From Devosia sp. (GTDB lineage Bacteria; Pseudomonadota; Alphaproteobacteria; Rhizobiales; Devosiaceae), in NCBI RefSeq assembly GCF_028290645.1, contig NZ_JAQGJL010000372.1, positions 1 through 37,211 on the forward strand: a stretch of 37,211 bases of DNA. The letters are read 5' to 3'. Shown piece after piece: positions 23,242-30,857 of this stretch (position 1 is its first letter; each line of letters starts with the position of its first letter). The notes under the pieces are model-generated. The model saw only the letters and a list, made by a program, of their open reading frames with translations. It did not search any database and had not been told where the DNA came from. Position numbers and translations under genes: made by a program.

Positions 23242-24176
23242 TGCGGGCGCTCTGCCTTGTGGGCGATGTCGTCGCGGCGGATGCGGCCGATGAGGGCGCC
23301 GCTTTCGTCGATCACCGGCAGCATCTCGCGGCCGCTCCACAGGCACTCGGCATAGGCGTCGCGCAGCGAGGCATCGGCGGAGATCGGTTCGCCCTGCGCC
23401 GGACCGGGCTCGACCAAGTCGCGGACCTTCCAAAGCGACAGCAGCCGGAACGGGCGCTCGCCGGTACCGATCAGTTCGGCGACGAACGGGGTGGCGGGAT
23501 TGGCGATGATCTCATGGGGCGGCGCGTATTGCAGGAGCTTGCCCTTGTCCATCACGGCGATGCGCGTACCGAGATGGATGGCCTCCTCCATGTCGTGGGT
23601 CACCAGCACGATGGTGGTGCCGAAGCGCTTCTGGATGGCGAGGAGGTCCGACTGCGCCTTGCTCCGGATGATCGGGTCGAGCGCGCCATAGGGCTCGTCC
23701 ATCAGCAGCAGTTTGGGCTCGGCGGCGAGGGCGCGGGCCACCCCGACCCGCTGCTGCTGGCCGCCCGAGAGCTCGCTCGGCAACCGGTCGCGAAATTCCG
23801 CGGGATCGAGCTGGAAGAGATTTAGAAGCTCATCCACCCTTTGTGCGGTTTTCTGCTTGTCCCAGCCGAGCAGCTCGGGGACGGTGGCAATGTTCTGCCC
23901 CACCGTGCGATGCGGAAACAGCCCATGCCCCTGGATCGCGTAGCCGATCCGGCGGCGGAGCTCGAAGGCCGGTTCCGACCGCGTATCCTGCCCGTCGATC
24001 TTCACCGTGCCGGAGGTGGGCTCGATCAACCTGTTGATCATCCTCAACAAAGTGGTCTTGCCCGAACCCGAGGTGCCGACGATTACCGCGAGCTCGCCGT
24101 CCTCGACGGTCATGCTGACATGGTCGACCACGGTCAGGTCGAGATAATCCTTGGTGAGGGCCTCGATCTCAATCAC
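23238..24176 (-). CDS. Betaine-type ABC transporter ATPase, YehX/OpuCA-like
   Basis: A 312-residue ATPase from the GTG at 24174-24176 (IEIEALTKDYLDLTVVDHV). It has GTSGSGKTT (Walker A), LSGGQQQRVGVARAL (signature), LLMDEPYGALDP (Walker B) and a His switch THDMEEA. The C-terminal 60 residues (LRDAYAECLW...MLPVIDESGALIGRI) form a CBS-like regulatory part, which in OpuA-type systems responds to ionic strength. The GTG start overlaps the long permease stop by 8 bases. The upstream start in the track (24218) lies within the permease and has no support. Confidence 0.88.
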   Translation of the reverse strand: MIEIEALTKDYLDLTVVDHVSMTVEDGELAVIVGTSGSGKTTLLRMINRLIEPTSGTVKIDGQDTRSEPAFELRRRIGYAIQGHGLFPHRTVGQNIATVPELLGWDKQKTAQRVDELLNLFQLDPAEFRDRLPSELSGGQQQRVGVARALAAEPKLLLMDEPYGALDPIIRSKAQSDLLAIQKRFGTTIVLVTHDMEEAIHLGTRIAVMDKGKLLQYAPPHEIIANPATPFVAELIGTGERPFRLLSLWKVRDLVEPGPAQGEPISADASLRDAYAECLWSGREMLPVIDESGALIGRIRRDDIAHKAERPQ

Positions 24177-25356
24177 GGCGCATATCCTTGGGCGAGACCA
24201 TTTCCACAATAGAATCAAGCACTACGGCGGCCGCGAAGGCCAGCGCCACGGTCGGCACGGCGCCGAGCAGCACCAGGTCCATGGCCGTCTGTCCGACGCC
24301 CTGGAAAACGAAGACGCCGAAGCCGCCGCCGCCGATCAGCGCGGCGATGGTAGCGAGGCCGATGTTCTGGACGAGCACGATCCGGATGCCGGTGAGGATC
24401 ACCGGGAAGGCGAGCGGGAACTCGACCGTCAGCAGCCGCTGCCGGTCGGTCATGCCCATGCCCTTGGCCGCATCGTTGGCGGCGGGCGGCACATTGTCGA
24501 GGCCTACCACGGTGTTAGCGACCACCGGCAGCAGCGAATAGGCGAAGAGGGCCACCATCGCCGGCGCCGCGCCGATGCCGGAGATGCCGAGGGCCGAGGC
24601 GCTAGGGATGTTGGCCGCCACCCAGGCCAGCGGCGCGATCAGGAGGCCGAACAGGGCGATGGAGGGCACGGTTTGGATGGCGTTGAGGACGTTGAGGACG
24701 GGAGCGCGCAGGGCATCGCTGCGGTGGCAGAGAATGCCGATGGGGATGCCGGCGACCGTGGCCGCGGCCAGCGAGCCCAGCGCCAGCGCCAGATGCGTCT
24801 GCGCCTCGCGCCAGAAGGTGTCGCCGCGGTTGAAATATTCACGCAGGATCGAGAGGTCGTTGAGGGTGCCCGAGCCGAGCAGAACGGCGAAGAAGATGGC
24901 GACCCCCACGAGGGCGCCGATGCGCGTCCACGGCCTCAGCTTCAGCCGCGCAATGGCGTCGGCGGCGAGGAGCGCGAAGGCGAAGATCAGCAGCCAGAAG
25001 CCAGCGCCGGGCGAGACGCGGGCGATCCGGTCGCCCTCGGGGGTGAGGAAAGACGCGGCGTGCCCGACGGCGATGAAGAGGATGGCGAGCACGACAAGGC
25101 TGGTCCAGAGCCGCCACAGGGTGGGCGTCCTGAACAGGGCGATGGCGATGGCGGCGAACAGCGCCAGCACGAGGAGCGTGGCTTCCCAGGCGGGCAGCGC
25201 GGCGAAGATGGACTTGGACTCGCCTAGAACGATGCGGTTGGCCCGGAAGGCGGCGAAGGGGAGGAATGACGCGACGGTGGCGATGGCGGCAATGAGGACG
25301 CCGAGCTTGTCGATGGCGAACTGCAGGCGGCGGGGGACCGCTACAACGGCACTCAC
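24169..25356 (-). CDS. Betaine-type ABC transporter long permease, YehY-like
   Basis: A 395-residue protein starting at the GTG at 25354-25356, with GGGAGG upstream. The track start at 25518 would translate a REP element (RLGLGPIHPLPDGEE), which is rejected. About four or five extra membrane segments occupy residues 1-170 before the permease domain, as in E. coli YehY (about the same length). The coupling loop AANDAAKGMGMTDRQRLLTVEFPLAFPVI closely matches that of the short permease downstream, showing they descend from one gene. It forms the channel together with the YehW-like permease. Confidence 0.85.
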   Translation of the reverse strand: MSAVVAVPRRLQFAIDKLGVLIAAIATVASFLPFAAFRANRIVLGESKSIFAALPAWEATLLVLALFAAIAIALFRTPTLWRLWTSLVVLAILFIAVGHAASFLTPEGDRIARVSPGAGFWLLIFAFALLAADAIARLKLRPWTRIGALVGVAIFFAVLLGSGTLNDLSILREYFNRGDTFWREAQTHLALALGSLAAATVAGIPIGILCHRSDALRAPVLNVLNAIQTVPSIALFGLLIAPLAWVAANIPSASALGISGIGAAPAMVALFAYSLLPVVANTVVGLDNVPPAANDAAKGMGMTDRQRLLTVEFPLAFPVILTGIRIVLVQNIGLATIAALIGGGGFGVFVFQGVGQTAMDLVLLGAVPTVALAFAAAVVLDSIVEMVSPKDMRRD

Positions 25357-25364
25357 TGCCTGCC

Positions 25365-25498
25365 TCCCCTTATCCGGCGCTGCGCGCCACCGTCTCCCCG
25401 AGCGGGATAATAAGCGCGGTGGCACCATCGTGCCACGGCCGTTCTCCTCCCCGTCGGGGAGAGGGTGGATCGGCCCGAGGCCGAGACGGGTGAGGGCC
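25365..25498. repeat. REP-type inverted repeat, second sequence type
   Basis: CCTTATCCGGCGCTGCGCGC with CACCGTCTCCCCGAGCGGGA on the left faces TCCCCGTCGGGGAGAGGGTGG and GAGACGGGTGAGGG on the right. It separates the binding-protein gene from the long permease gene and resembles the element at 17581. Confidence 0.75.
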
Positions 25499-25533
25499 CT
25501 CCCGCCGCGATATCGCAAAACCCGTTCATCGCG

Positions 25534-25571
25534 AAAACATTAGGGGCGGGCAGTAGTCCTGCCCACCCCCA
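25534..25571 (-). terminator. Hairpin terminator or attenuator after the betaine-binding protein gene
   Basis: On the minus strand, GGGGGTGGGCAGG and CTGCCCGCCCC form a stem followed by TAATGTTTT. It lies 24 bases past the binding-protein stop and would lower transcription into the permease and ATPase genes, leaving binding protein in excess. Confidence 0.6.
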
Positions 25572-25594
25572 AAATGCGTTGTCTGCGCTGTAGT

Positions 25595-26503
25595 TTACTT
25601 CAGGAAGCCGTTGGTCTTCAGCCAGTCGACGGCGACGTCCTTGGCGGCTTCGCCACCGACCTGGATGCGGCCGTTCAGGCCCTGGAGCGTGGTGAGGTCG
25701 AGCTTGGCGAAGACCGGCTTCAGCAGCTCCTCGATCTGCGGGTTGGCCTTCAGCACGGCCTCGCGGATGATCGGGGCGGGCTCGTAGACCGGCTGCACGC
25801 CCTTGTCGTCGGCCATCACCACCAGACCCGAGGGGGCGATGCCACCGTCGGTGCCGTAGACCATGGCAGCGTTGACGCCGTTGGTCTGCTGCGCGGCGGC
25901 AGCGATGGTCGCGGCAGTGTCGCCGCCCGAAAGGGTCACCAGCTGGTCGGGCTTCAGGGTGAAGCCGTAGACTTCCTGGAACTTGGGGAGCGCCGCGGGG
26001 GACGAGACAAACTCGGCCGAGGCGGCGAGCTTGATGTTGCCGCCGCCGGCAATGTATTTGCCGAGATCGGAGAAGGTGGCGAGCTTGTTGGCATCGGCCA
26101 CATCCTTGCGGACCGCCACGGCCCAGGTGTTGTTGGCAGGAGCCGGCGTCAGCCAGACGATCTTGTTGGCGTCGAAGTCGAGCTTCTTGGCCTCATCGTA
26201 GCCCTTGGCGGCATCGTTCCAGATCGGATCGTCGGCCTTCTCGAAGAAGAACGCGGCGTTGCCGGTGTACTCGGGGTAGATGTCGATTTCGCCGGCGGTG
26301 ATCGCCTGGCGCACTACCGGGGTGCCGCCGAGCTGGATCTTCTCGGTCACGGGAATGCCGTTGGCCTGCAGCACCTGGCTGATGATGTTGCCGAGCAAGC
26401 CGCCTTCGGTATCGATCTTCGAGGACACGACGACCTGGGCGTTGGCAGCAGTCACCGTGAAGGCCAGCGCCGCGACGGCGCCGAGCAGTTTCTTCGAAAG
26501 CAT
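25595..26503 (-). CDS. Betaine-type ABC transporter substrate-binding protein, OsmF/YehZ-like
   Basis: A 302-residue periplasmic protein with AAGGAG before its ATG and a signal peptide MLSKKLLGAVAALAFTVTAANA. The OpuAC-type fold is shown by VVSSKIDTEGGLLGNIISQVLQ, GEIDIYPEYTGNAAFFF, TPAPANNTWAVAV and GFTLKPDQLVTLSGGDTA. These proteins cradle a trimethylammonium group in an aromatic box; Tyr and Trp residues in YPEYTG and NNTW are candidates. OpuC-type binding proteins are known for ergothioneine (EgtU of Streptococcus pneumoniae). Lying next to a lyase of ergothionase type, this one may bind ergothioneine or S-methyl-ergothioneine. Confidence 0.87.
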   Translation of the reverse strand: MLSKKLLGAVAALAFTVTAANAQVVVSSKIDTEGGLLGNIISQVLQANGIPVTEKIQLGGTPVVRQAITAGEIDIYPEYTGNAAFFFEKADDPIWNDAAKGYDEAKKLDFDANKIVWLTPAPANNTWAVAVRKDVADANKLATFSDLGKYIAGGGNIKLAASAEFVSSPAALPKFQEVYGFTLKPDQLVTLSGGDTAATIAAAAQQTNGVNAAMVYGTDGGIAPSGLVVMADDKGVQPVYEPAPIIREAVLKANPQIEELLKPVFAKLDLTTLQGLNGRIQVGGEAAKDVAVDWLKTNGFLK

Positions 26504-26600
26504 GGATGGTCTCCTTATTGCTCCGGCCTTTGTGTGATCCCTGGGCCGGAATTGGCGCCAAACCTATACGTACCCCTCGGAAAAGTCATACTCCCGCGTG

Positions 26601-28154
26601 CTACGTGACCGGGCCAAGCGCGAAAAACTCGTCCAGTGCATGGATGGGCGCGTGGGAAATCAGTTCCGCCATGGTCTGTTCCGAGCCCAGATCGCTTTCG
26701 ATGATCTCGACTTCCGCCGAGAGCGGTCGATCGATTTCGTAGAACTCGGCGTGCTTGCGCACCTTCTCGTAGATCATGCCGGGAACACCGCTGGGGCGAT
26801 CGCCGTGAATGTCCATCGCCTGCGCCGCCAGCAGTCCTTCGAGCGCCGCGAGGCGCTTCAGGGCCCGCACCTGACGTTCGAAGCGCTCGACCACCAGCGG
26901 CAGGAACGAGACCTCGTCCTCGAGCCCCGCCGCCACCACCAACGATTGCGCGGACACCGGCACCGACATCGAGAGCGCTCGGGCGAACAGTTCGCCGGCG
27001 AGCTTGATGATCGGGCCGAAGCCGGTGGCGATGGCGCCGCGCGGCACGAGGTTGATCGGAAGGTCGCGGCGCGCGCCGTTAGACAGCAGCACGCAGCGGT
27101 TGAACGAGTTGCGCGCCGCGTGCGCCAGCCCCAGCTGGGCGGTCTGGAGATAGATGGTGACGTCGAGGGGGAGCGAGCCGCCCGAGGTCAGCACCTGGCC
27201 GCCAACGACCACCGGGTTGTCGTCGGTACGCCCGGTGGCGGCAAGAATGGTGCGGCCGCAGACCAGGAGGGTGTCGAATACCGAGCCGAAGACCTGCGCC
27301 ATCATCCTGAGGCTCAGCGGGTCCTGGATATGTGTGGCGTCGGGCCAGTCCCAGCCCATGGCGTTGTGGTAAAGCCAGGCGCCGATCTCGGCCTCGCGCT
27401 CGGTGCCCACATGCGCGACGGCCTTCCACGGGTCGCGCGAGGCGCCCAGCGCACCGGCGGTGGTGAGGCTGGTGGCGAGCAGCATACGGACGGTGGAGGC
27501 GGCCGAGCGCGTTGCCTCGGCGGCGGCGGCGAAACCGACCGCATTGACGCTGATCGAGGCAAGGCTATCGCGCGGCGCCATTCGCCAGGGCGCGAGGCCG
27601 GCATCGGCAAGCGCCGCCTCGGCCGACATGCGGCGGTTCTGGTACACGGCTTCGCCGACGCCGGTGAGCACGGCGCCGATCTGGCCCATCAGCCCAATAT
27701 CGGCGGTGCCGATAGAGCCGGTGCGCCGCACCACCGGCACCACGTCCTTGTCGAGCAGCGCCAGGTAGGCCTCGACGAGGCCGCGCGAGCAGCCAACCCG
27801 GCCGGTGAGGGCGGTGTTGACGCGGATCGCCATGGCGTTGCGGACCACCGAGTTGGGGAATGGGGCACCGGTGCCGAAATGGTGGGCCCGGACGAGGCCG
27901 ATGTTGAAGGTCTCCATCTGCTCGGGCGTCCACTCGACGTCCTTCATTGCGCCCACGCCCGTGGTTGCGCCGTAGACCGGCTCGCCGCGGGCGATCTTGT
28001 CGTCGAGCACCTTGCGGGCGACATCGACGCGGTCCATGGCGGCAGGGTCAGCCTCGAGCACGACGGCGCGCTGCCCGATGCGCGCCAGGTTCGCGAAGCT
28101 CAGAGGCTTGCCGTTGAGGGAGAGAGTCTCGGATTGGGGATGAAACTGCTGCAT
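26601..28154 (-). CDS. HAL/PAL-fold lyase lacking the MIO tripeptide; probable ergothionase-type trimethylamine lyase
   Basis: A 517-residue protein with the aromatic amino acid lyase fold: YGATTGVGAM (residues 61-70, with the conserved Tyr), SVNAVGFAA, HIQDPLSLRMMAQ (275-287) and VSAQSLVVAAGLEDEVSF. Where HutH has GSVGASGDLAP, this protein has GSIGTADIGLMGQ (146-158). The Ala-Ser-Gly that cyclises to MIO is absent, with one residue fewer, so ordinary deamination of histidine is unlikely. A lysine (IIKLAGEL, residue 384) occupies the usual Gln/His region. Ergothionases eliminate trimethylamine, a good leaving group, without MIO. With betaine-importer genes directly downstream on the same strand, that role is the best guess. 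Annotating it as HutH would be misleading. Confidence 0.8.
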   Translation of the reverse strand: MQQFHPQSETLSLNGKPLSFANLARIGQRAVVLEADPAAMDRVDVARKVLDDKIARGEPVYGATTGVGAMKDVEWTPEQMETFNIGLVRAHHFGTGAPFPNSVVRNAMAIRVNTALTGRVGCSRGLVEAYLALLDKDVVPVVRRTGSIGTADIGLMGQIGAVLTGVGEAVYQNRRMSAEAALADAGLAPWRMAPRDSLASISVNAVGFAAAAEATRSAASTVRMLLATSLTTAGALGASRDPWKAVAHVGTEREAEIGAWLYHNAMGWDWPDATHIQDPLSLRMMAQVFGSVFDTLLVCGRTILAATGRTDDNPVVVGGQVLTSGGSLPLDVTIYLQTAQLGLAHAARNSFNRCVLLSNGARRDLPINLVPRGAIATGFGPIIKLAGELFARALSMSVPVSAQSLVVAAGLEDEVSFLPLVVERFERQVRALKRLAALEGLLAAQAMDIHGDRPSGVPGMIYEKVRKHAEFYEIDRPLSAEVEIIESDLGSEQTMAELISHAPIHALDEFFALGPVT

Positions 28155-28280
28155 AGGCAGGGATTAGCGGGTGCAAGGCAGGCGCGCAATGGGAGGGGCT
28201 GGCGCGTTGGGGGGGCGCCTGCCCGAGGCGCGGGAGCGGCGGGGTCTGTGGCCGGGATTTGGAAAGATTCGAGCGTGGGG

Positions 28281-28323
28281 CCACCCCCACCCTTGATCTC
28301 TCCCCACAAGGGGGAGGGAGTCG
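28281..28323. repeat. Single REP arm
   Basis: CCACCCCCACCCTTGATCTC with TCCCCACAAGGGGGAGGGAG is a diverged copy of the CCCCGCAAGGGG unit, lying between the lyase and creatininase-family genes. The other 140 bases of this gap (28155-28280 and 28324-28342) show no gene. Confidence 0.75.
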
Positions 28324-28342
28324 ACTGAGGGGATCAGGGACA

Positions 28343-29143
28343 CTAAGCTTGGCGGTCGCTGCCCGGGAGTGGGTAGCGCTCGACTTCGCGCAGCAGTTCG
28401 ATGAAGCCGTCGACGGCGGTTTCGACGGTGATGCGGCCCTTGTCCGCGGTGGCCTTGCTGGCTTCGCCGGCGGCGCCGAGGGGGTGGATGTCGCTGGCGA
28501 TCCAGGCGTAGCTCAGCATGCCGGTGGGACGGAGGTACTTGTAGGCCTGCTCGTCGCGCTGGGCGACGGAGGGGAAGTCCTGGAGCTTGTCGGTGTTCAC
28601 CAGTTCAGGGCGGAAGTGCATCACCAGCGAGGTCTCGCTGTCGCCGCCGTGGATGCCGAAACGGTTCTCGATGTCGGAGTAGATGTCCTTGGGCCAGAAG
28701 TGGCTCCAGCCGGCCTTCACCGCCAGCATGTTCTCGCGCACCCGGAGCTCGCGGGCGACGATGTCGAGGATCGACACGTTCCCGCCGTGGCTGTTGACGA
28801 ACACCACCTTCTTGATGCCGGTGCGGGCGATCTCGAGGCCGACCTGCGTCCAGGCGTCGATCAGGTTGGTGGCGGTGTGGCTGACCGTGCCCTTCTGCCA
28901 GATGTGCTCGTTGGACTTGCCGATCGCCTGGACCGGCAGGATGCGGATATCGAGGTCGGCCGGGGCGCGCTGCACCAACAGATCGAGGTGGCCCTGGTTG
29001 ATGATGGTATCGGTGCCGACGGGCAGATGCGGGCCGTGCTGCTCGACTGCGGCGACCGGGAAGACGGCGATGGTCTTCATCGGATCGAGGCCGTGGAATT
29101 GGGTGGCGGAGAAGTCGTTCCACCAGATCTTGCGGTAGCTCAT
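28343..29143 (-). CDS. Creatininase-family amidohydrolase
   Basis: A 266-residue protein from the ATG at 29141-29143; the track extension to 29416 overlaps the RidA gene. The hallmark metal motif EQHGPHLPVGTD (near residues 33-44), FVNSHGGN and HGGDSETSLVMHF are all present, as is a late HPLGAAGEAS. Creatininase-family enzymes use two metal ions to open cyclic amides (creatinine, and a step in riboflavin/F420 synthesis in other branches). The substrate is not clear. It is followed by a REP arm and then the lyase, all on one strand, so it may be cotranscribed with the catabolic operon. RidA lies 23 bases upstream. Confidence 0.85.
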   Translation of the reverse strand: MSYRKIWWNDFSATQFHGLDPMKTIAVFPVAAVEQHGPHLPVGTDTIINQGHLDLLVQRAPADLDIRILPVQAIGKSNEHIWQKGTVSHTATNLIDAWTQVGLEIARTGIKKVVFVNSHGGNVSILDIVARELRVRENMLAVKAGWSHFWPKDIYSDIENRFGIHGGDSETSLVMHFRPELVNTDKLQDFPSVAQRDEQAYKYLRPTGMLSYAWIASDIHPLGAAGEASKATADKGRITVETAVDGFIELLREVERYPLPGSDRQA

Positions 29144-29166
29144 GGGAAGTCTTTCGAAGGGTTGGG

Positions 29167-29556
29167 TCAGCCGGGCGTCGCCGCCACGGCCTCGATCTCG
29201 ACGACGAATTCGGGGCGGGCGAAACCGGCGACGATCATCAGGGTCGAGGCGGGAAAGGGCTCGGAAAACAGGGCGTTGCGGACCTGCATGTAGGGCTGCA
29301 GGTGCTCGCGGCCGGTGACGTAGGCGTTGATGCGGACGATATCCTTCAATGCCATGCCGGCCTCGCCCAGGATGGCGAGGATGTTCTGGAAAGCGAGCTC
29401 GGCCTGCCCGGCGCAATCGGGTGGAATCAGGCCATCCTTGCCGATGCCGAGCTGGCCGGAAACGAAGACGAAGCGGGAGCGGGACGCCACCTCGACGCCC
29501 GGGCTGTAAGGCGCGAAGGGCGGGTGAATACTGTCTGGTAAAAGCGGCTTATGCAC
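29167..29556 (-). CDS. RidA/YjgF/UK114-family protein
   Basis: A 129-residue protein of normal Rid length with a GTG start and GGGGG upstream. Segments FVFVSGQLGI, AFQNILAILGEAGMALKDIVRINAYVTG and FPASTLMIVAGFARPEFVVEIEAVA match the Rid trimer fold. The usual substrate-binding Arg before the last strand (xxRxEIE in RidA) is not evident: the sequence reads ARPEFVVEIE, so it may belong to a Rid subfamily other than the enamine deaminase RidA itself. It is the first gene of the minus-strand group facing the NMT1-type operon and may remove reactive imine or enamine intermediates. Confidence 0.8.
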   Translation of the reverse strand: MHKPLLPDSIHPPFAPYSPGVEVASRSRFVFVSGQLGIGKDGLIPPDCAGQAELAFQNILAILGEAGMALKDIVRINAYVTGREHLQPYMQVRNALFSEPFPASTLMIVAGFARPEFVVEIEAVAATPG

Positions 29557-29583
29557 AGGACCCCCGATGTGTATGCTCAGCTA

Positions 29584-29596
29584 AGCGTCAAACGCT
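29584..29596. promoter_or_regulatory. Short palindrome in the divergent region
   Basis: AGCGTCAAACGCT is a 5-base inverted repeat with a 3-base centre, placed between the divergent RidA and NMT1-type genes, about 28 bases from the RidA start codon. It could be an operator; no regulator gene is present in the window. Confidence 0.25.
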
Positions 29597-29734
29597 CACT
29601 AAGGAAAGCCCCATTCTGACCCTTATTGCCTATTATCGCGGCAGTTCGCCCGGTGGCGCGTTTTTGGGCTTTTCTTTTTCAATCGGGCGCGGAATGAATG
29701 GCCCGCGTGCTCTCGGGCACAGGAGTTTGCCGAC

Positions 29735-29761
29735 CCGCCGGGCGGGGGACAAGCCCGGCGG
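29735..29761 (+). promoter_or_regulatory. Leader hairpin before the NMT1-type gene
   Basis: CCGCCGGGC and GCCCGGCGG form a perfect 9-base stem with a 9-base loop, ending 21 bases before the ATG at 29783 and just before the GGGAG ribosome binding site. It may affect translation or message stability. I could not match the leader to a known riboswitch. Confidence 0.4.
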
Positions 29762-29782
29762 ATACCGTAACAGGGAGACTAA

Positions 29783-30790
29783 ATGATGATCGACTTCACC
29801 AAGCTCATCTCGGCCGGCGCGATAACGCTGGCACTGGGTATGGGCGGCGCGCTGGCGCAGGACAAGGTCAGCTTCGGCACCAACTGGCTCGCGCAGGCGG
29901 AGCACGGGGGCTACTACCAGGCCGTGGCCGATGGCACCTATGCCAAGTACAATCTCGACGTCACCATCCGCCAGGGCGGGCCGCAGGGCGCCAACCGGTC
30001 GCTGCTGATCGGCGGGCAGATCAACTTCTACATGGGCGGGCCGACCACCGCGATCGACGCGGTCAAGGAAGGCATCCCGACCCTCACCATCGCCTCGATC
30101 TTCCAGAAGGATCCGCAGGTGCTGCTGGCGCATCCGGATTCCGGCTTCGAGACCTTCGCGGATCTCGCCAAGGCTTCGAAATACATCCTCTCCAAGGACG
30201 GCTTCATCTCCTATTTCGGCTGGATGAAGACGGCCTATGAAGGCTTCACCGACGACAAGTTCGAGCCCTATACCTTCAACCCTGCACCGTTCATCGCCGA
30301 CAAGCAGGCGATCCAGCAGGGCTATGTTACGTCCGAGCCCTACGAGATCGAGAAACAGACCGGCTGGGCGCCCAAGGCGTTCCTGCTCGCCGACAACGGC
30401 TTTGCGCCGTACTCGTCGACGATCGAGGTAATGAAGCCGTGGTACGATGCCAACAAGGACGTGGCCAAGCGTTTCGTCGAGGCCTCGATCATCGGCTGGT
30501 ACAACTACCTCTATGGCGACAACACGGCCGCAAACGAGCTGATCAAGAAGGACAATCCGGACATGACGGACGGCCAGCTGGCGTTCGGCGTCGCCAAGAT
30601 GAAGGAATACGGCCTTGTCGTTTCCGGTGACGCCGAGACCAACGGCATCGGCTGCATGACCGACGCGCGTTGGAAGGACTTCTACGAGCAGATGGTGGGC
30701 GTGGGCCTGTTCAGCGACGGCATTGACTACACCAAGGCCTATACCACCGAGCTGGTTTGCCAGGGCGTTGGCAAAGAGCTGGTGAAATAG
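29783..30790 (+). CDS. NMT1/THI5-type ABC transporter substrate-binding protein
   Basis: A 335-residue periplasmic protein with GGGAG before its ATG. The signal peptide ends at GALAQ, then FGTNWLAQAEHGGYYQAVADGTYAKYNLDV is the NMT1/THI5 start (FxTNWxAxxEHGGxYxA). The region IGGQINFYMGGPTTAIDAVKEG follows, and YNYLYGDN near the end. Members bind thiamine-pyrimidine precursors, pyrimidines, sulfonates, riboflavin or nitrate. With a cytosine-deaminase-like gene downstream, a pyrimidine-like heterocycle is plausible. A hairpin after the stop (30806-30829) separates it from the ATPase gene. Confidence 0.85.
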   Translation: MMIDFTKLISAGAITLALGMGGALAQDKVSFGTNWLAQAEHGGYYQAVADGTYAKYNLDVTIRQGGPQGANRSLLIGGQINFYMGGPTTAIDAVKEGIPTLTIASIFQKDPQVLLAHPDSGFETFADLAKASKYILSKDGFISYFGWMKTAYEGFTDDKFEPYTFNPAPFIADKQAIQQGYVTSEPYEIEKQTGWAPKAFLLADNGFAPYSSTIEVMKPWYDANKDVAKRFVEASIIGWYNYLYGDNTAANELIKKDNPDMTDGQLAFGVAKMKEYGLVVSGDAETNGIGCMTDARWKDFYEQMVGVGLFSDGIDYTKAYTTELVCQGVGKELVK

Positions 30791-30805
30791 GCTAAACACC
30801 CCATC

Positions 30806-30829
30806 GGCGCGGGCAATACCGCCCGCGCC
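30806..30829 (+). terminator. Intra-operon hairpin after the NMT1-type gene
   Basis: GGCGCGGGC-AATACC-GCCCGCGCC is a perfect 9-base stem. Without a T run it is a weak terminator, but it could protect the upstream message and give more binding protein than ATPase. Confidence 0.5.
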
Positions 30830-30857
30830 GTTCGTCCCTAACCTGGGCTTAACGCAC

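Noticed and set aside
21499-23355. 618-aa plus-strand ORF
   Set aside because: Antisense of the hydantoinase and permease genes; His/Arg/Gly/Asp-rich with no domain.
25357-25518. N-terminal extension of the long permease in the ORF track
   Set aside because: It translates a REP element; the GTG at 25354-25356 has a good ribosome binding site and starts the conserved part.
26601-28154. Plain histidine ammonia-lyase HutH
   Set aside because: The MIO-forming Ala-Ser-Gly is absent, and no hutI, hutG or hutF accompanies it.
26598-28328. 576-aa plus-strand ORF
   Set aside because: Antisense of the HAL-fold lyase, extending into a REP arm; no recognised motif.
29557-29782. TPP or other known riboswitch before the NMT1-type gene
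   Set aside because: No TPP conserved core or other consensus I know was visible; only simple hairpins can be supported.
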